Shown one piece after another: positions 39,887-51,660 of a DNA stretch of 64,000 nucleotides. The position numbers and the translations under genes were made by a program. The DNA comes from Sabellastarte sp. h YS-2021. Taxonomy: Eukaryota > Annelida > Polychaeta > Sabellida > Sabellidae. The DNA lies in the NCBI GenBank assembly GCA_964017235.1, contig OZ024936.1, positions 56,161,028 through 56,225,027 on the forward strand. Reading direction: 5' to 3'. Numbering within the stretch: position 1 is the first letter of the stretch; each line of letters starts with the position of its first letter. Under the pieces are notes generated by a model, which ran no database searches, was not told the DNA's origin, and saw only the letters and a list, made by a program, of their open reading frames with translations.

Positions 39887-40184
39887 CAATAAGGTCAATA
39901 ATGTAGCAAATAAGCGATAAAATATTTTATTTCGACATGTAAAGGTCCTGTATAAAAAAACTACATACACGCATCTCTCAGCACATGCTGTCTAGACGAT
40001 GACATCACCACAGGGATTTCCCCAAGGATTCCCAAACTTAGTTTCGTGCTTTATTTCATATTTTAACCCTTACAATGATCAAATACTGTAGCAGAACAGG
40101 GATAAACCCTCAAAATATTATTTTACTTGATTTCATCTTTGAACATCTTTCCTTGCAATAAAAACACATCATACATAAGCAGCA

Positions 40185-40345
40185 AACGAGAAAAGAAGGA
40201 AGAGTGGAGAAGAACGCCATGAGAGTACAACCTGGGCCCTCGGTCAACACTAAACATCTATTTTTCTTCGACGTTTGCCAGGGCCTGCGGCCTCCCAAGA
40301 TCAGCATTCAATTCCACATGGTAAGCTATTGTAGCGCAATAAAAT
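40185..40345 (-). repeat. DIRS-4 left inverted terminal repeat
   Basis: Reads on the plus strand as GAAGGAAGAGTGGAGAAGAA through TTCCACATGGTAAGC to GTAGCGCAATAAAAT. It is the inverse of 35600-35800. DIRS-3 resumes right after 40345. Confidence 0.78.
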
Positions 40346-42700
40346 GAGACCCACTCTAACCAGTTCACCCTTGCTAGTCGGTATGCAAACCTGATCAAAA
40401 ACCAGCTCTACATGCGCTAATTCAGAAACAGGCTGTGAAAAAGGTTGTCGTTCCATCATCCTTGGCCTTCTACAACAGGTTGCTTTTGATCCTAAACCCA
40501 CTTGTCTACGACATACCCAGACCCTTTTGGGCCTTTGTCGCGAACTCGGTTGGGTAGTCAATCTGCCAAAGTCCGAACTGACCCCCTAGCAGGTATTCAA
40601 CTTTGTCAGATACCATTTTGATCTCCCTCAAGATCTGGTCAAACCCACTAAAGAGAGATGGCTCACTCCGACACAGAAAATAGAGACTCTTTTGGGACAG
40701 GAAACCTGCTTCGTCAGGCAGTTGATGTCCCTGATCGGGCTTTTAACAGCCACAGAAAAACAAGTGGTGTCGGGACAGCTTCATATGAGACCAATCTAAC
40801 GGCACCTAAAGAAGCATTGGCATGTTCCAGAGGTCCTGGAGATACTCATTCCTCTGCCCAATTCCCTCCATGTTCACCTGAGATGGTGGTTGGATGAACA
40901 AAAGGTCTGAGAGGCCAGCCTCTGCACCCACTTCGTCACGCCCTTGAGTTGTTTTCCAACACCATCAAATGAAGGCTGGGGTGCACACTTAGGGGATTAC
41001 ACAGCAAAAGGCCTATGGTAAAACCAGAGGGCAGTTTGCGCATAAACTCTCTAGAGCTGAAAGCGGTCTTGTTGGCCTTCAAACAATTTAAGCATTTGTG
41101 TTGGGGTAAGACCATCCTGGTTTGCACAGACAATACAACAGTGGCATCTTACATCAACAATGAAGGAGGTGAGATCAGGCTCTCTCTGTGCCCTGCTATG
41201 GAGGCACCTGCCCTGGTGCAATCAAAGGGAGATAGTATTGAGAGCCAGGCACATTCCTGGTCACCTAAATGTCATAGCCGAAAAGCTGTCCCAACACAAA
41301 TAGGTGATCCAGACAAGGTGGTCTCTCCTTAAGAGGTTTTCAACCATCTCAGTTCGAGATGGCACACCCCAAAAGTGGACTTGTTTGCGACCCGGTTCAA
41401 TCACCGGTTTGTCTCTCCGGTACCGAACCGGTGGCCTGGGAGGTAGACGCATTGAGTCTCCTGTGGCAGGAGCTAGATGCTTATGCTTTTCCGGTGGCGA
41501 TTCTGGGCCAATTGGTCACTAAGTTGTTGGAACAAGGTTGCCTCAGAATGATTCTAATTGCGCTGGGGTGGCCCAACATGCCATGGTTTTGGGATTTGGT
41601 CAAAATGTCGGTTCAAATCCCTCTCTCTCCTCCAAGGGTGGAGAAACTTCTGACTCAGCCATTCAATGAATGTCCACACAGGGATCTCATAACCCTAAAT
41701 CTGCATGCTTGGTTCCTAGAGCCGCAGCCATTCAACAAGAGGGTTTCTCTGACAAAATGGCAACAAGAATTGAAGCTCCTCAGAGACATTCAACCAGAAA
41801 CATCTGTGAGTCAAAGTTTTGTCAGATGGTGTGAAAAGGGTCAGATGGACTTCAGGTCACCCTCTATAAAACAAATTGCAGATTTTCTGCTTTACTTGTT
41901 TCAGGTGAAACTCCTTCAACTTAGCACTATTGAGGGCTAAAGGACAGCTATAGCTGACTAGGTTGGAAACTCCAGGATTAATATGAAGAGATGAAAACTT
42001 AAACAGGTTATTGGACAGTTTCATTGAGATAAACCCAAGGGTCGAAGGGGTGTCCCCTCTTGGAATCTCTCCTTGGTCCAACACCAGCTCACCAAAGCTC
42101 CCTTTGAAACTCTTTGAAAGGCCTCCTTGAAACGCCTAACCTTTAAGACTGTTTTCCTGTTAGCACTAGGTTCAGGCAAAAGGAGGAGCGAGATGCATGC
42201 TTGGCTGCACAAAAACTTCAGACATCTGGAAGATTGCTCAAATGTTTCCTTATATCCTCCCAGTTTCATATCGAAGAACCAACTGGCTAACGATGGTCCT
42301 AATTGTGTGGCTCCAGTGATTATCTGGCTATGGCTCCTACTCTTAAAAAGTCTGTTAGGGTGGATAGAACGCTCTGTTCTGTTAGGGCTTTGCGTTATTA
42401 TTTGGACAGAACCAAAGATTTTCACGCTGGCAAGGAATTGGACTTTGTCTCCTTCAGGAAGAGCTTCCATCACTATCTCTTCCTGGATCGAACAAATGGT
42501 AGTCCTGTGCTATCAACTATGGGATGAGCAAGCTCAAACATTATGTCAAGTCAAGGCCTTACAAGGAGGTGTGCCTCTGGACTACCCAACAGATCTGAGA
42601 GTAATTGGACCTTGTTCTTACCTCCCTGCAGGCCGTCATGATCCAAAATGGCGGATGAGGGACCAGGTTTTCAATTTCCCTGCTCTGCTTCCTTAGGAAT
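40346..42700 (+). pseudogene. DIRS-3 reverse transcriptase, RNase H and recombinase remnants
   Basis: Continues DIRS-3 beyond the nested element. RNase H (VCTDNTTVASYIN near 41130), the methyltransferase-like block (ALGWPNMPWFWDLVKMS near 41570), then recombinase remnants ([12 protein letters not shown] near 42180). Many breaks; not interpretable as a working protein. Confidence 0.72.
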
Positions 42701-42844
42701 TTTAGGGACTGAACTGGAGGTTTGGGACAATTTATTAGAGAATTCTAACCTCAAGGCCTGATATGGCTACCCTGGGAGTTTGGATAAAAGTCCTTCCTTA
42801 AGAACTGCCCTCCATCCAATAGGCAGTTACTCTGCATTTGTCCA

Positions 42845-43190
42845 CTAGGTAAGGTTTATTGACCAAATGAAATGGGAAATTTAATAAGTAAATTGAATTT
42901 TTATAAGTTAATACCTTACCTAGTGGACAAGGGGATTCTCACCCTACCTTCTCCACAACGCTGAGCTCAAAAGGGGACATTCTAAGGGAAGGCTACAAAA
43001 AGAGGAAGTGCGCATGCACACACATGTGCAGTAGGGAAACGGTCCCGGCCAGAGCCCAGCTCAGGATGTTTTTGGGATTTTTTTGCATTTGGCAGGACCA
43101 ACTGTGTGCCGGGCTAAAGCATTTGTCCACTAGGGAAGGTATTAACATATAAAAATTTATTTAATTTACTTATTAAGTTTCCATATTTGA
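42845..43190 (+). repeat. DIRS-3 internal complementary region and right terminal repeat
   Basis: TTGTCCACTAGGTAAGGTTT and its inverse ACCTTACCTAGTGGACAAGG bracket the joined copies of both outer ends (42845-42940). The right terminal repeat follows and ends near ATTTACTTATTAAGTTT. Confidence 0.75.
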
Positions 43191-43416
43191 ATTTATTCTT
43201 TACTTCATATTTGTGCAAACTTCAGGTGTAAGCCAAATTACCAAAACCAACAGTACATATGATCACTACAATGGTAATAAGACCTTAGACATCCTATTTA
43301 AACAGATAAAGTGCTGTAAAGATGTGAGTGGGCCATGTTTGATATGTAGTGAAATATGTTTCAATTGTTTAAGTTGTAAGGTAAAATGGAATCTGAAAAC
43401 TAGTTATAATGAGTAA

Positions 43417-43575
43417 GTCCACGGTGGCCTAGTGGTTAGCAAGTTTGGCATCTAATCACAGGTTGTCGCCTCTCTGTGGGTTTGACCCCTTGAAGTGACA
43501 AATGCTGTGAGCCTGTCCCAATATGACCTTGACTGTTGAACGGGACACTCCAACTTTGATTTAATGAGTAGTTCA
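43417..43575 (+). mobile_element. tRNA-derived SINE
   Basis: A box TGGCCTAGTGGTTAGCAAG, B box GGGTTTGACCCC, body CTGTCCCAATATGACCTTGA and GTTGAACGGGACA. A related fragment is at 30195-30350. Confidence 0.68.
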
Positions 43576-44687
43576 TAGATCTTGTACACTGTCCAATGAC
43601 TGCAGAACCATTTTACACAAGTAATGTAATGTAATTTTCTTAAGTTAGAATTCATTTCTGCTATGTATTTGTGATATGAAGTACTCCAGCATAAGAGTAG
43701 ATTAATGGCTTATTTTTATTTAAGAATAATGAAATGTTTTTTAACTTAAATATTAGTTGCTTTTATAAAATTATTGTAAAATGATCAATTTCCCACTACT
43801 TTCAAAAACACACGCTCCATGTCTATCAGCATTATCAAGTAAAAGAGAACTGGTTAAAGATTAGACTGCACTCAGTGAAGAAATATGGTAAGAGAGTGTG
43901 TCCAATACGTAAATTACTGCTCATGGTGACCGTAATGTGTGCAATAGTTCAAGTGCAATTAAAATATGGTAAGACGTTAGGTACTGCAAAAAATAGACTA
44001 GATGAGTCCTTACAAAAGTTACAATTTCGTAATTTTTTATACTAAATAACCACTTCCAGTGTATGAGCTCTCTTAGTATCAAAATTTTTTATCTGCTTTG
44101 TGAATATTCTTATCTGAATTTGTCATATAGCTTGCAAACATTCTTATTAAATTCATCTTATTATCTGAATTTGTGAACATTCTTAACTACTGAACTTGTT
44201 CTAGTTTATGAAATTTTTGTTCAACTCATACTGACATTGTCAGTAAGTTTTGTGGTTCTTTCAAAGAACACGCAATGTAATCATAAGATTAGGCTTCTGT
44301 GACAAATAATGGTTTGGTGCTAAAACGTGCACTGTTTGTATGGAAATAAAGATTTATAAAAAGTTCCTTATATTTTATTCAGTAATAAATAATGCCCTGC
44401 TTCTTTTTTCATGCTTAAATCTCTGATACACCTTCCCTAATAAAGTATCCTCATTATTCCTCATGGAACATAAGGCCGGGCACAGACTACTCCATTCTGT
44501 TCAATCATTTGCTGCTGTTTCAATAGCTGTCTAATCTTTCCATCCATTTCTGTTCTTTCTGCTTCTACTGTTCTTCACCAGGGTTCTGTTGGTCTCCTTT
44601 TCTTCTCTTCTGGTGCCTAAGTGAATGATGTTTTTGTGTATCTTGCTTTTCTCTTATGAAATGGTTAATTCCATCTCACTGCTTTGA
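43576..44687. other. AT-rich spacer, no gene
   Basis: Between DIRS-3/SINE and DIRS-5. No feature is recognised apart from a possible LINE trace on the minus strand near 44480-44640, too weak to call. Confidence 0.45.
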
Positions 44688-44999
44688 ATTTTTATTGTGT
44701 TAATTAATACATTTTGCCTAATGGACAATTGGCTATACTGCCTACACAAGCCTGCCCCACCAAATGCCAGAAAAATATGTTTTCCGTTTCCACCGGCAAG
44801 ATACACTCCACTCGCTGGATGGTGACCTACTTCCTAGCTAGAGAATGTGATGTCCTAGCATCTTTTTCATTTGGCACATGTGCAGTAAAGACGTCTTAAA
44901 CTCTTGAGATTAAAAGATATTTTGCAACATACTTCAGTTAAAAGACTAATTTCGACAATATTTGTTTATAAAACTATTACACTAGTATCAGGACATCAG

Positions 45000-46575
45000 C
45001 ACAAAGGACATCACGACAAAGGACAGGGCTCAGACCCTTGTGTGTTAAGATCACCCGTTCTGCAATGTCCTTACTACAAAGCAGCTCACCCAGCTCTCCA
45101 CTCCTAGTTACAAACTGAAGGAAGATCAGAAATCTGAGAAGAAAATGGCTAGTCCCTCCCTGATAGATCCAAGTTCCATGTCGGTTTTGAGGCAGATTGA
45201 CACGGAAAATGAAGAGAAAGCCATGTCGCCTTTCTAAAGACAAGAATAAGAAAGACACCCCATCAAAATATAGAAGTTTCAATAAAGAATTGAAAGCTTT
45301 AGACCAGAAATAGTTAGAAATACTATATTTGAGGCCCTACTGCAAGCAAGGACACTGGAGAAACCAACCGACCAGCAGGCATTTTCTACCATCCGGGGCA
45401 GTTTCTGTAAAGCCATTCCTGCCAGTGGCCGGACCAATCAACCAGGCTAACACTGACCAGGCTGCCATATCTCCCCCCCCCCCCCTACAGCAAGAACCAA
45501 TGTCTGATCATGATGCATTGCTCCTTGTGAAGCTGAACAACTGCTTTAAGAGCAGTCTTACGAGAAACAGGCAGAGGAATACCTTCCATCATCAAATTCC
45601 AGAGTTTGACTGCCTTGTCTTCGGCTGATGACAACCCTTTTGTTAGGCCAAGATCTTAATTGACAGGTAAGGTCTCTTTTAATGTACCTGCCGAAAACTG
45701 GCTCTGTAAGAAACTGGAGACCGAATCTAATACTTGTTGAGGGCTACCCCTTCTGAGGAAGTTCTGATACCACCAGCGTGCAGATAAAAACAATATGTCA
45801 AACCAAGCAGGTCTTCGTCTAAATGGTATGGCATCTATTCTGACAACCAGAGCTCTTTAGGAAATTCTGTGTCCTTCTGGTATGAGTCAGCCAAGCTAAA
45901 CAGTTCCTCCAGTCGGATTGCCAGATCTTCAGACTTGTCTTCCACCCCACCAGCCTCCCGACCTATCTCCCAGGAAACCCTCAGGAAATATATATGCAAC
46001 CAAGCAGCAGGCTTTAACAGGTGCCTCACCAGAGTGCAGGACAATATGATGGCTCAGCTAAAGATCAATCAGAAGGACCAAGCAAAAGGTAAGTTGTTGA
46101 TGAGGAGTCTGGGTGCCACTTAAGAACTACAGTACCTCATGAACTTTAATAAGAGCATTAGTTTTGCAATGGCCAAGACAATGCAGCATCTCTCAGACTT
46201 GTGTGTTTCTATGGCCAACATCACACTGACAAGGAGTGTGCAATATTTAAATCTTCCGAAATCTGGCATCAAGCAAAACACTGACCTCACTCAGAAATGC
46301 CCCTCTACATCTGGTCAGACTGTTTCCAGGCTTTGTACTTACGAAGGCTGAAGACCAGATATCTCAGTATGACAACAGGGGCTACAGTAGTGGATCATTG
46401 CACAAGAAGGACATTATCACCCTTACGCACACTACACCAAGTCTTTTCAGGGCATCGGCTGCTCTGGAAAACCAGCCTGGTAGATTGTTAGTTCACGTGG
46501 CCAGAATATGCAAGGTCAGAGCAAGGCCTCCCAACTACTCGTCCTGACCAGCCAAGGCTCAGTATTCATATAAAT
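45000..46575 (+). pseudogene. DIRS-5 gag-like remnant
   Basis: Short stretches resemble DIRS-2 gag: a Ser-Arg-Ile-Ala-Arg region with [13 protein letters not shown] near 45955 and a MAKTMQHLSDLCVSMANIT stretch near 46165. Heavily broken. A run of C lies at about 45472-45484. Confidence 0.55.
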
Positions 46576-46639
46576 GACAAGTACTCTATACCCCAAGGGG
46601 GTGTTATAAGGCAAGCCAAGATGGGACAGACTTTTGTGA

Positions 46640-46870
46640 CCTATGTTAGACTTTTACTTTGTGTAAAGTGCATTAAATGTAAAGATTGTTCAGAATTTAA
46701 AGTAAATTGTCATGCTATGGATCATGTACCTTTGTTTCCAGGCAGCTGCAAAAGGCCCATTGTAAAGTCAATAAAATCTGTGACGGTGTTTCTTATGTAT
46801 ATTAGTTACCTTTTGTCCAACCTGCCACAAATGTCCACACTGTTGCTTTAAATCACTCTGTAGAACCAGA
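46640..46870 (+). other. Cys-rich second frame in DIRS-5
   Basis: Shows CVKCIKCKDC near 46660 and CPTCHKCPHCCFKSLC near 46812, matching the Cys spacing of DIRS-2 and DIRS-3. Confidence 0.45.
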
Positions 46871-46899
46871 CTGCACCATTTTGGGAAACATGGAACAGC

Positions 46900-47525
46900 T
46901 AGCTGATGGAGACATTATTACATGCACTTATACAGAAACAAGCAATAGCAAAGGTCAAAACTCAAACATCACTGGAATTCTTCAACCTATCTTTCTTGGT
47001 TCCCAAACCCAACAATAATTGGGGACCTATCCCAGATCTGAGCTTACTTAATAAATTTCTTGGCCCTGAAGAATTCCAAGACCACTGTTTAGACACGACT
47101 GTCCTGATAACAATAGGCAACACCACAGTTGTTGCTTACATAAACAAGAAATGAGGCATGAGATCGGGCCTACTGTGTGCCCTACTATGGAGAATCCAAA
47201 CCTGGTGCTCAAGGAAACTGGTAACCCTCAAGGCCCAACACATTCCAGGCCGGCGTAGCAGATAAGCTATCCAGGCTAGGCCAGATCATTCAAACAGAAT
47301 GGTTTCTCCTTCCAGAGGTCTTACAGATGATATGCACCAGGTGGCACCTGCCTCAGATAGACTTCTTTACAATGAGGTTCAACAATACCTCACTTTGTTT
47401 CCCCACTTCCAGACTCCCTAGCCTGGGCAGTTGATGCACTCGGCCTACCTAAGAAGGATCTGGACCCCTAGGCCCTATCACCGGTAGCCATTCTGGGCAA
47501 AATGGTGATGAAACTAAAGGACTTC
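46900..47525 (+). pseudogene. DIRS-5 reverse transcriptase/RNase H remnants
   Basis: [15 protein letters not shown] (reverse transcriptase) and NTTVVAYIN (RNase H) are recognisable, close to DIRS-2 in sequence. The region is much shorter than in DIRS-2 and is broken. Confidence 0.65.
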
Positions 47526-47526
47526 T

Positions 47527-49980
47527 AAAGTACAACAAGCATTCTGACGCATGCATTTATCTCCCGCCATATAAATTAGATGTACTAAAGATAGTGGAAT
47601 ATAAATTTTCTTGTGAGATGGAGGCACATGTAGAAGTGACAACAAGTTTAATGTTTGATTGCAATACTTTTAAAGACAAAAGGTATTTACTCACTTTAGT
47701 AGCTATTACTCTGCCATCCAAAGAGCTACAGTTCTGCAACTTCACTATGTGGTAGATCACCCAAAATTACGTGAATGACTTATTTAGAAGAAATTGCCTA
47801 CCTGTAATACTTTTAGAGATAAAAGACATTTACTCATTTTAGTAGCTATTACTCAGCTATCCAAAGAGATACAGTTCTGCAACTTAACTATGTGGTAGAT
47901 CACCCAAAAGTAGGTGAATGACTTATTTAGAAGAAATTGCCTACCTGTAATACTTTTAGAGATAAAAGACATTTACTCATTTTAGTAGCTATTACTCTGC
48001 CATCCAAAGAGCTACAGTTCTGCAACTTCACTATGTGGTAGATCACCCAAAAGTACGTGAATGACTTATTTAGAAGAAATTGCCTACCTGTAATACTTTT
48101 AGAGATAAAAGACATTTACTCATTTTAGTAGCTATTACTCAGCTATCCAAAGAGATACAGTTCTGCAACTTAACTATGTGGTAGATCACCCAAAAGTAGG
48201 TGAATGACTTATTTAGAAGAAATTGCCTACCTGTAATACTTTTAGAGATAAAAGACATTTACTCATTTTAGTAGCTATTACTCAGCTATCCAAAGAGCTA
48301 CAGTTCTGCAACTTCACTATGTGGTAGATCACACAAAAGTACGTGAATGACTTATTTTGAAGAAATTGCTTACCTGTAATACTTTTAGAGATAAAAGACA
48401 TTTACTCATTTTAGTAGCTATTACTCAGCTATCCAAAGAGCTACAGTTCTGCAACTTCTCTATGTGGTAGATGACCCAAAAGTAGGTGAATGAGTTATTT
48501 AGAACAAATTGTGTATCTGTAAAACTTTTAGAGATAAAAGACATTTACTCATTTTAGTAGCTATTACTCAGCTATCCAAAGAGCTACAGTTCTGCAACTT
48601 CACTATGTGGTAGATCACACAAAAGTAGGTGAATGACTTATTTAGAAGAAATTGACTATGTGTAATATTTTTAGAGATAAAAGACATTTACTCATTTTAG
48701 TAGCTATTACTCAGCTATCCAAAGAGCTACAGTTGTGCAACTTCACTATGTGGTAGATCACCCAAAAGTAGGCGAATGACTTATTTAGAAGAAATTGCCT
48801 ACCTGTAATACTTTTAGAGATAAAAGACATTTACTCATTTTAGTAGCTACTACTCAGCTATCCAAAGAGCTAGAGTTCTGCAACTTCACTATGTGGTAGA
48901 TCACACAAAAGTACGTGAATGACTTAATTTAGAAGAAATTGCCTACCCGTAATACTTTTAGAGATAAAAGACATTTGCTCATTTTAGTAGCTATTACTCA
49001 GTTATCCAAAGAGCTACAGTTCTGCAACTTCACTATGTGGTAGATGACCCAAAAGTAGTTGAATGACTTATTTAGAAGAAATTGCCTACCTGCAATACTT
49101 TTAGAAATAAAAGACATTTACTCATTTTAGTAGCTATTACTCAGCTGTCCAGTGTGCAACAGGTTTGCTGCTTTACTATCTGATAGCTCATCAAAAACTA
49201 GATGAATAACATATTTGAAAATATTTCCCTAACTTGAATACTTTTGAAGATATTTGAAATTTACTTATGTCATTATTTTGCTACAAATAAGAAAATAGCT
49301 ATTACTCACTTATGGCATGCAATAGAACCCCAAACTATATGCCATCTTATAGTTAAGGACAAAGTAGCTGAACAACATTTTTAGGAAAATACTCTAACTG
49401 CACTAGTTTTGGAGTTACAATGGATTTACTCAACTGTAGAATTTCAAAGTAGCTATTACTCAGCTATCCAATGTGCAACAGATCTGAAACTTTACTATGT
49501 GATAGCTTATCAAAAAGTAGATGAACAACATATTTGAAAAGAATTCCCTAACTTTAATACTTTTGAAGATATTTGACATTTACTTATGTCATTATTTTGC
49601 TACAAATAAGAAAATAGCTATTACTCACTTGTGGCATGCAATGGGACCCCAAACTACGTACCATCTTATAGCTAAGGACAAAGTAGCTGAACAACATATT
49701 TGAAGAAAAAGTTGTAACTGCAATAGTTTTTGAGTTATGAGCTCTTTACTCCAAGTAGCTAAGATTGCTATTACTCACTTATCTTTAGGCCTAAGTCCAT
49801 AAAACCAAAAAAAATTTCGAGGGCGTGAAAATTCATTGGGACAATTAATTTACAAAAAATCTGTAGCTGTAGTAGTTTTGGAGAAATCTGCATGACTAAC
49901 TAACGCACACACACACGCATGCACGCACACACAGGCATCATTTCATAATCTCCCTCCCGGGCTAAAGCCCGGCGGGAGAT
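47527..49980. mobile_element. Helentron-like element E with ~144-bp tandem core
   Basis: Inserted in DIRS-5. ATCTCCCGCC at 47559-47568 is inverted as GGCGGGAGAT at 49971-49980, and a perfect hairpin CCGGGC-TAAA-GCCCGG lies at 49957-49972. Core units run 47575-49150 and more diverged, longer units 49150-49770. A CA-rich microsatellite (about 49900-49935) precedes the end hairpin. Subterminal inverted repeats, a tandem core, a microsatellite and an end hairpin fit a Helentron-derived element. Confidence 0.65.
47575..49150 (-). repeat. Tandem array, eleven ~144-bp units
   Basis: Units marked by CTGTAATACTTTTAGAGATA occur near 47802, 47946, 48090, 48234 and so on. On the minus strand they match the type 2 units at 4262-4998 (shared TACTCATTTT inverse, GTAGGTGAATGA inverse and the TATCTC-AAAAGTATT core). 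Confidence 0.82.
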
Positions 49981-51150
49981 AATAATCATCCTAATGGTTC
50001 CAGGGTGGCCCTGGTTCTGGCAACTAGGTCAAGCCAAATCGCACTGTGCCTGCCCAAGCTGCTAACTCAACCATTTGATCAGAATCCACACAAGAATCTG
50101 TTAAACCTAAATTTCCATGTATGGCTCCTGGAGCCTCAGCTATCAAGGAGCAAGGCTTCTATGAGGCAGTGGTAGCACAAATTGAGGATCCTCAAACAGG
50201 TTCAACCAGATCAGCCTATGAAATGAAGTGGGCCATTTTTACAAAATTATGCCAGAGTAATGAGGTGGACCGACTTCAAATCCATAGCTGACTTCCTCCT
50301 GTATCTGTTCCAGGACAGAAAGTTGCAGCAAAGTATATGTACTGTTGATGACTATACATATGTTATAGCATACAAACTTGGAAATTCCTCCATCAATGTC
50401 AGCAAGGATAAAAATCTTGCTCGTCTCCTGGATAGCTTCTACAGAGACAGACCTAAGGGTCCCAGAGGCATACCTTCTTGGGACCTTTCTCTGGTACTTC
50501 TCCAGCTTACTAAGGCTCCCTTTGAACCCCTTAAGAGGCCTCCTTGAAGCACCTCAACTTTAAGACTGTCTTTCTCTTAGCTTTGTGTTCTGGCAAACAC
50601 ACGAGTAAGATCCATACTTGATACAAAAGCATCACACACCAGACAGACTGGTCAAAGGTGTCTACCCCTCACCCAGTTTCTTTTGAAGAATTAGCTGGAC
50701 ATAGGGTCCAGAATGTGTGCCCCACTGGTTATTCCTGCCCTGGTCCCAACTCTGGATGAATCGCTCAAGGCTGACAAGTCTCTATGCCCAGTTCGAACCT
50801 TATGCTATCTGAATAGGACCTCAGACCTTGGGCAGAACAAAGAGCTGGTCTTTGTCTAGTTCAAGAAAGGCTGTGACAGATGTTTCTCCTGCCACTATCT
50901 CGCCATTGATCAAGCAGACAGTGATCCTATGCTATGAGCTCTCTGATCAGGGGGGGCCTTGCCTTACATCAGGTTAAAGCCCATTATGTTAGGGCCTTTT
51001 GCTGCTTCTAAGCCCATCCAGTCAGGAGTCTCATTAGAATCATCCAGCCACTGGAAATGCCACAAAACCTTCACCCAGTTCTATTTGAATAATGTGGCCT
51101 GGACTGATTCGGACCTTTTTCATTTGGGCCTGGTGGTGGCTGCCTAGCAG
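49981..51150 (+). pseudogene. DIRS-5 methyltransferase-like and recombinase remnants
   Basis: Continues the DIRS-5 sequence after the array: GWPWFWQL-like motif at about 50000, then recombinase-like stretches (SIADFLLYLFQDRKLQ near 50280; RPKGPRGIPSWDLSLVL near 50450; FTQFYLNNVAWTDSDLFHLG near 51075). Many breaks. Confidence 0.7.
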
Positions 51151-51230
51151 ATCAACCACTAGCCCATATACTTAAGCAACCTGTCACTTTGCCCAACAGG
51201 GTCTTCAAGGTGGCAGGTCCTGTACAAAGG

Positions 51231-51660
51231 CTGAGACTGAGAAACAAACAAACTTACAAACAAGCAAACAGTAGGAGTAATATACAAAAAAATTACAAAG
51301 TAATGACAGTACAAGAAACCAATGCATACTAACTTTCCAATAATTCTGTGCTATAAAACAGATTCTTGCTCATTTTAACCCAGACCAAGACTCAAACCTA
51401 TGACTACCAGAGCTAAAAGGTGAGTTTATAGGCCACATCAGTATTTAATTGAAATAATTAATAATCAAGTAATAGCCAACTTAAAAGTGGATGACAGCAA
51501 TGCATACTAGTTTGACAATATTTCTGAACTATAAACCCGGCATCATTCAAGACCAAAAAATCAAACCTGTGCCTAATATTGATGAAAGGGGAGTGGGAGG
51601 ACCAAGAGCATCAGCATTTTAAGTGATTTAATTAGTCAATTAATTAGTCTAAAATTGAAA
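51231..51660. repeat. Two diverged direct copies, possibly SINE-derived
   Basis: CAATGCATACTA, TTCT-(T/A)-CTATAAA and ATCAGTATTT/ATCAGCATTT recur in the same order in about 51310-51470 and 51485-51640. TAGGTTTGAGTCTTGG on the minus strand looks like a B box. Assignment is tentative. Confidence 0.35.

Larger units (their letters stand above)
35549..40345 (-). mobile_element. DIRS-4: antisense DIRS retrotransposon nested in DIRS-3
   Basis: Same lineage as DIRS-1 (ends with GCTACAATAGCTTACCATGTGG-like motif, here GGAACT in place of GGGACT). In minus orientation: left terminal repeat 40185-40345, recombinase remnant 36236-about 36950, RNase H and methyltransferase-like remnants to about 37740, and right terminal repeat with internal complementary region 35549-about 35920. 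Two other elements sit inside it (37752-38288 and 38322-39886). The gag and much of the reverse transcriptase region are missing. Fossil, badly broken. Confidence 0.8.
33412..43190 (+). mobile_element. DIRS-3: decayed DIRS retrotransposon with nested DIRS-4
   Basis: Ends and order as in DIRS-2: left terminal repeat 33412-about 33610, gag-like region from 33724, Cys-rich stretch 35308-35500, reverse transcriptase/RNase H remnants (continuing after 40346), recombinase remnants about 41800-42600, internal complementary region about 42845-42940, right terminal repeat about 42985-43190. About 4.8 kb of its span is the antisense DIRS-4. It is a fossil with many breaks and older than DIRS-2. Confidence 0.82.
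44688..51230 (+). mobile_element. DIRS-5: decayed DIRS retrotransposon with nested array
   Basis: Left terminal repeat 44688-about 44880 (ATTTTTATTGTGTTAATTAA, later ATGTCCTAGCATCTTTTTC) resembles DIRS-2. Gag-like remnants 45000-46575, Cys-rich stretch 46640-46870, reverse transcriptase/RNase H remnants 46900-47525, and recombinase remnants 49981-51150. A Helentron-like array (47527-49980) is inserted in the methyltransferase-like block. No right terminal repeat was found. Fossil with many breaks, apparently the oldest of the DIRS-2 lineage here. Confidence 0.78.

Noticed and set aside
44480-44640. Possible minus-strand LINE reverse-transcriptase C-terminus
   Set aside because: A few residues resemble LINE tails, but no frame or 3' tail supports it.
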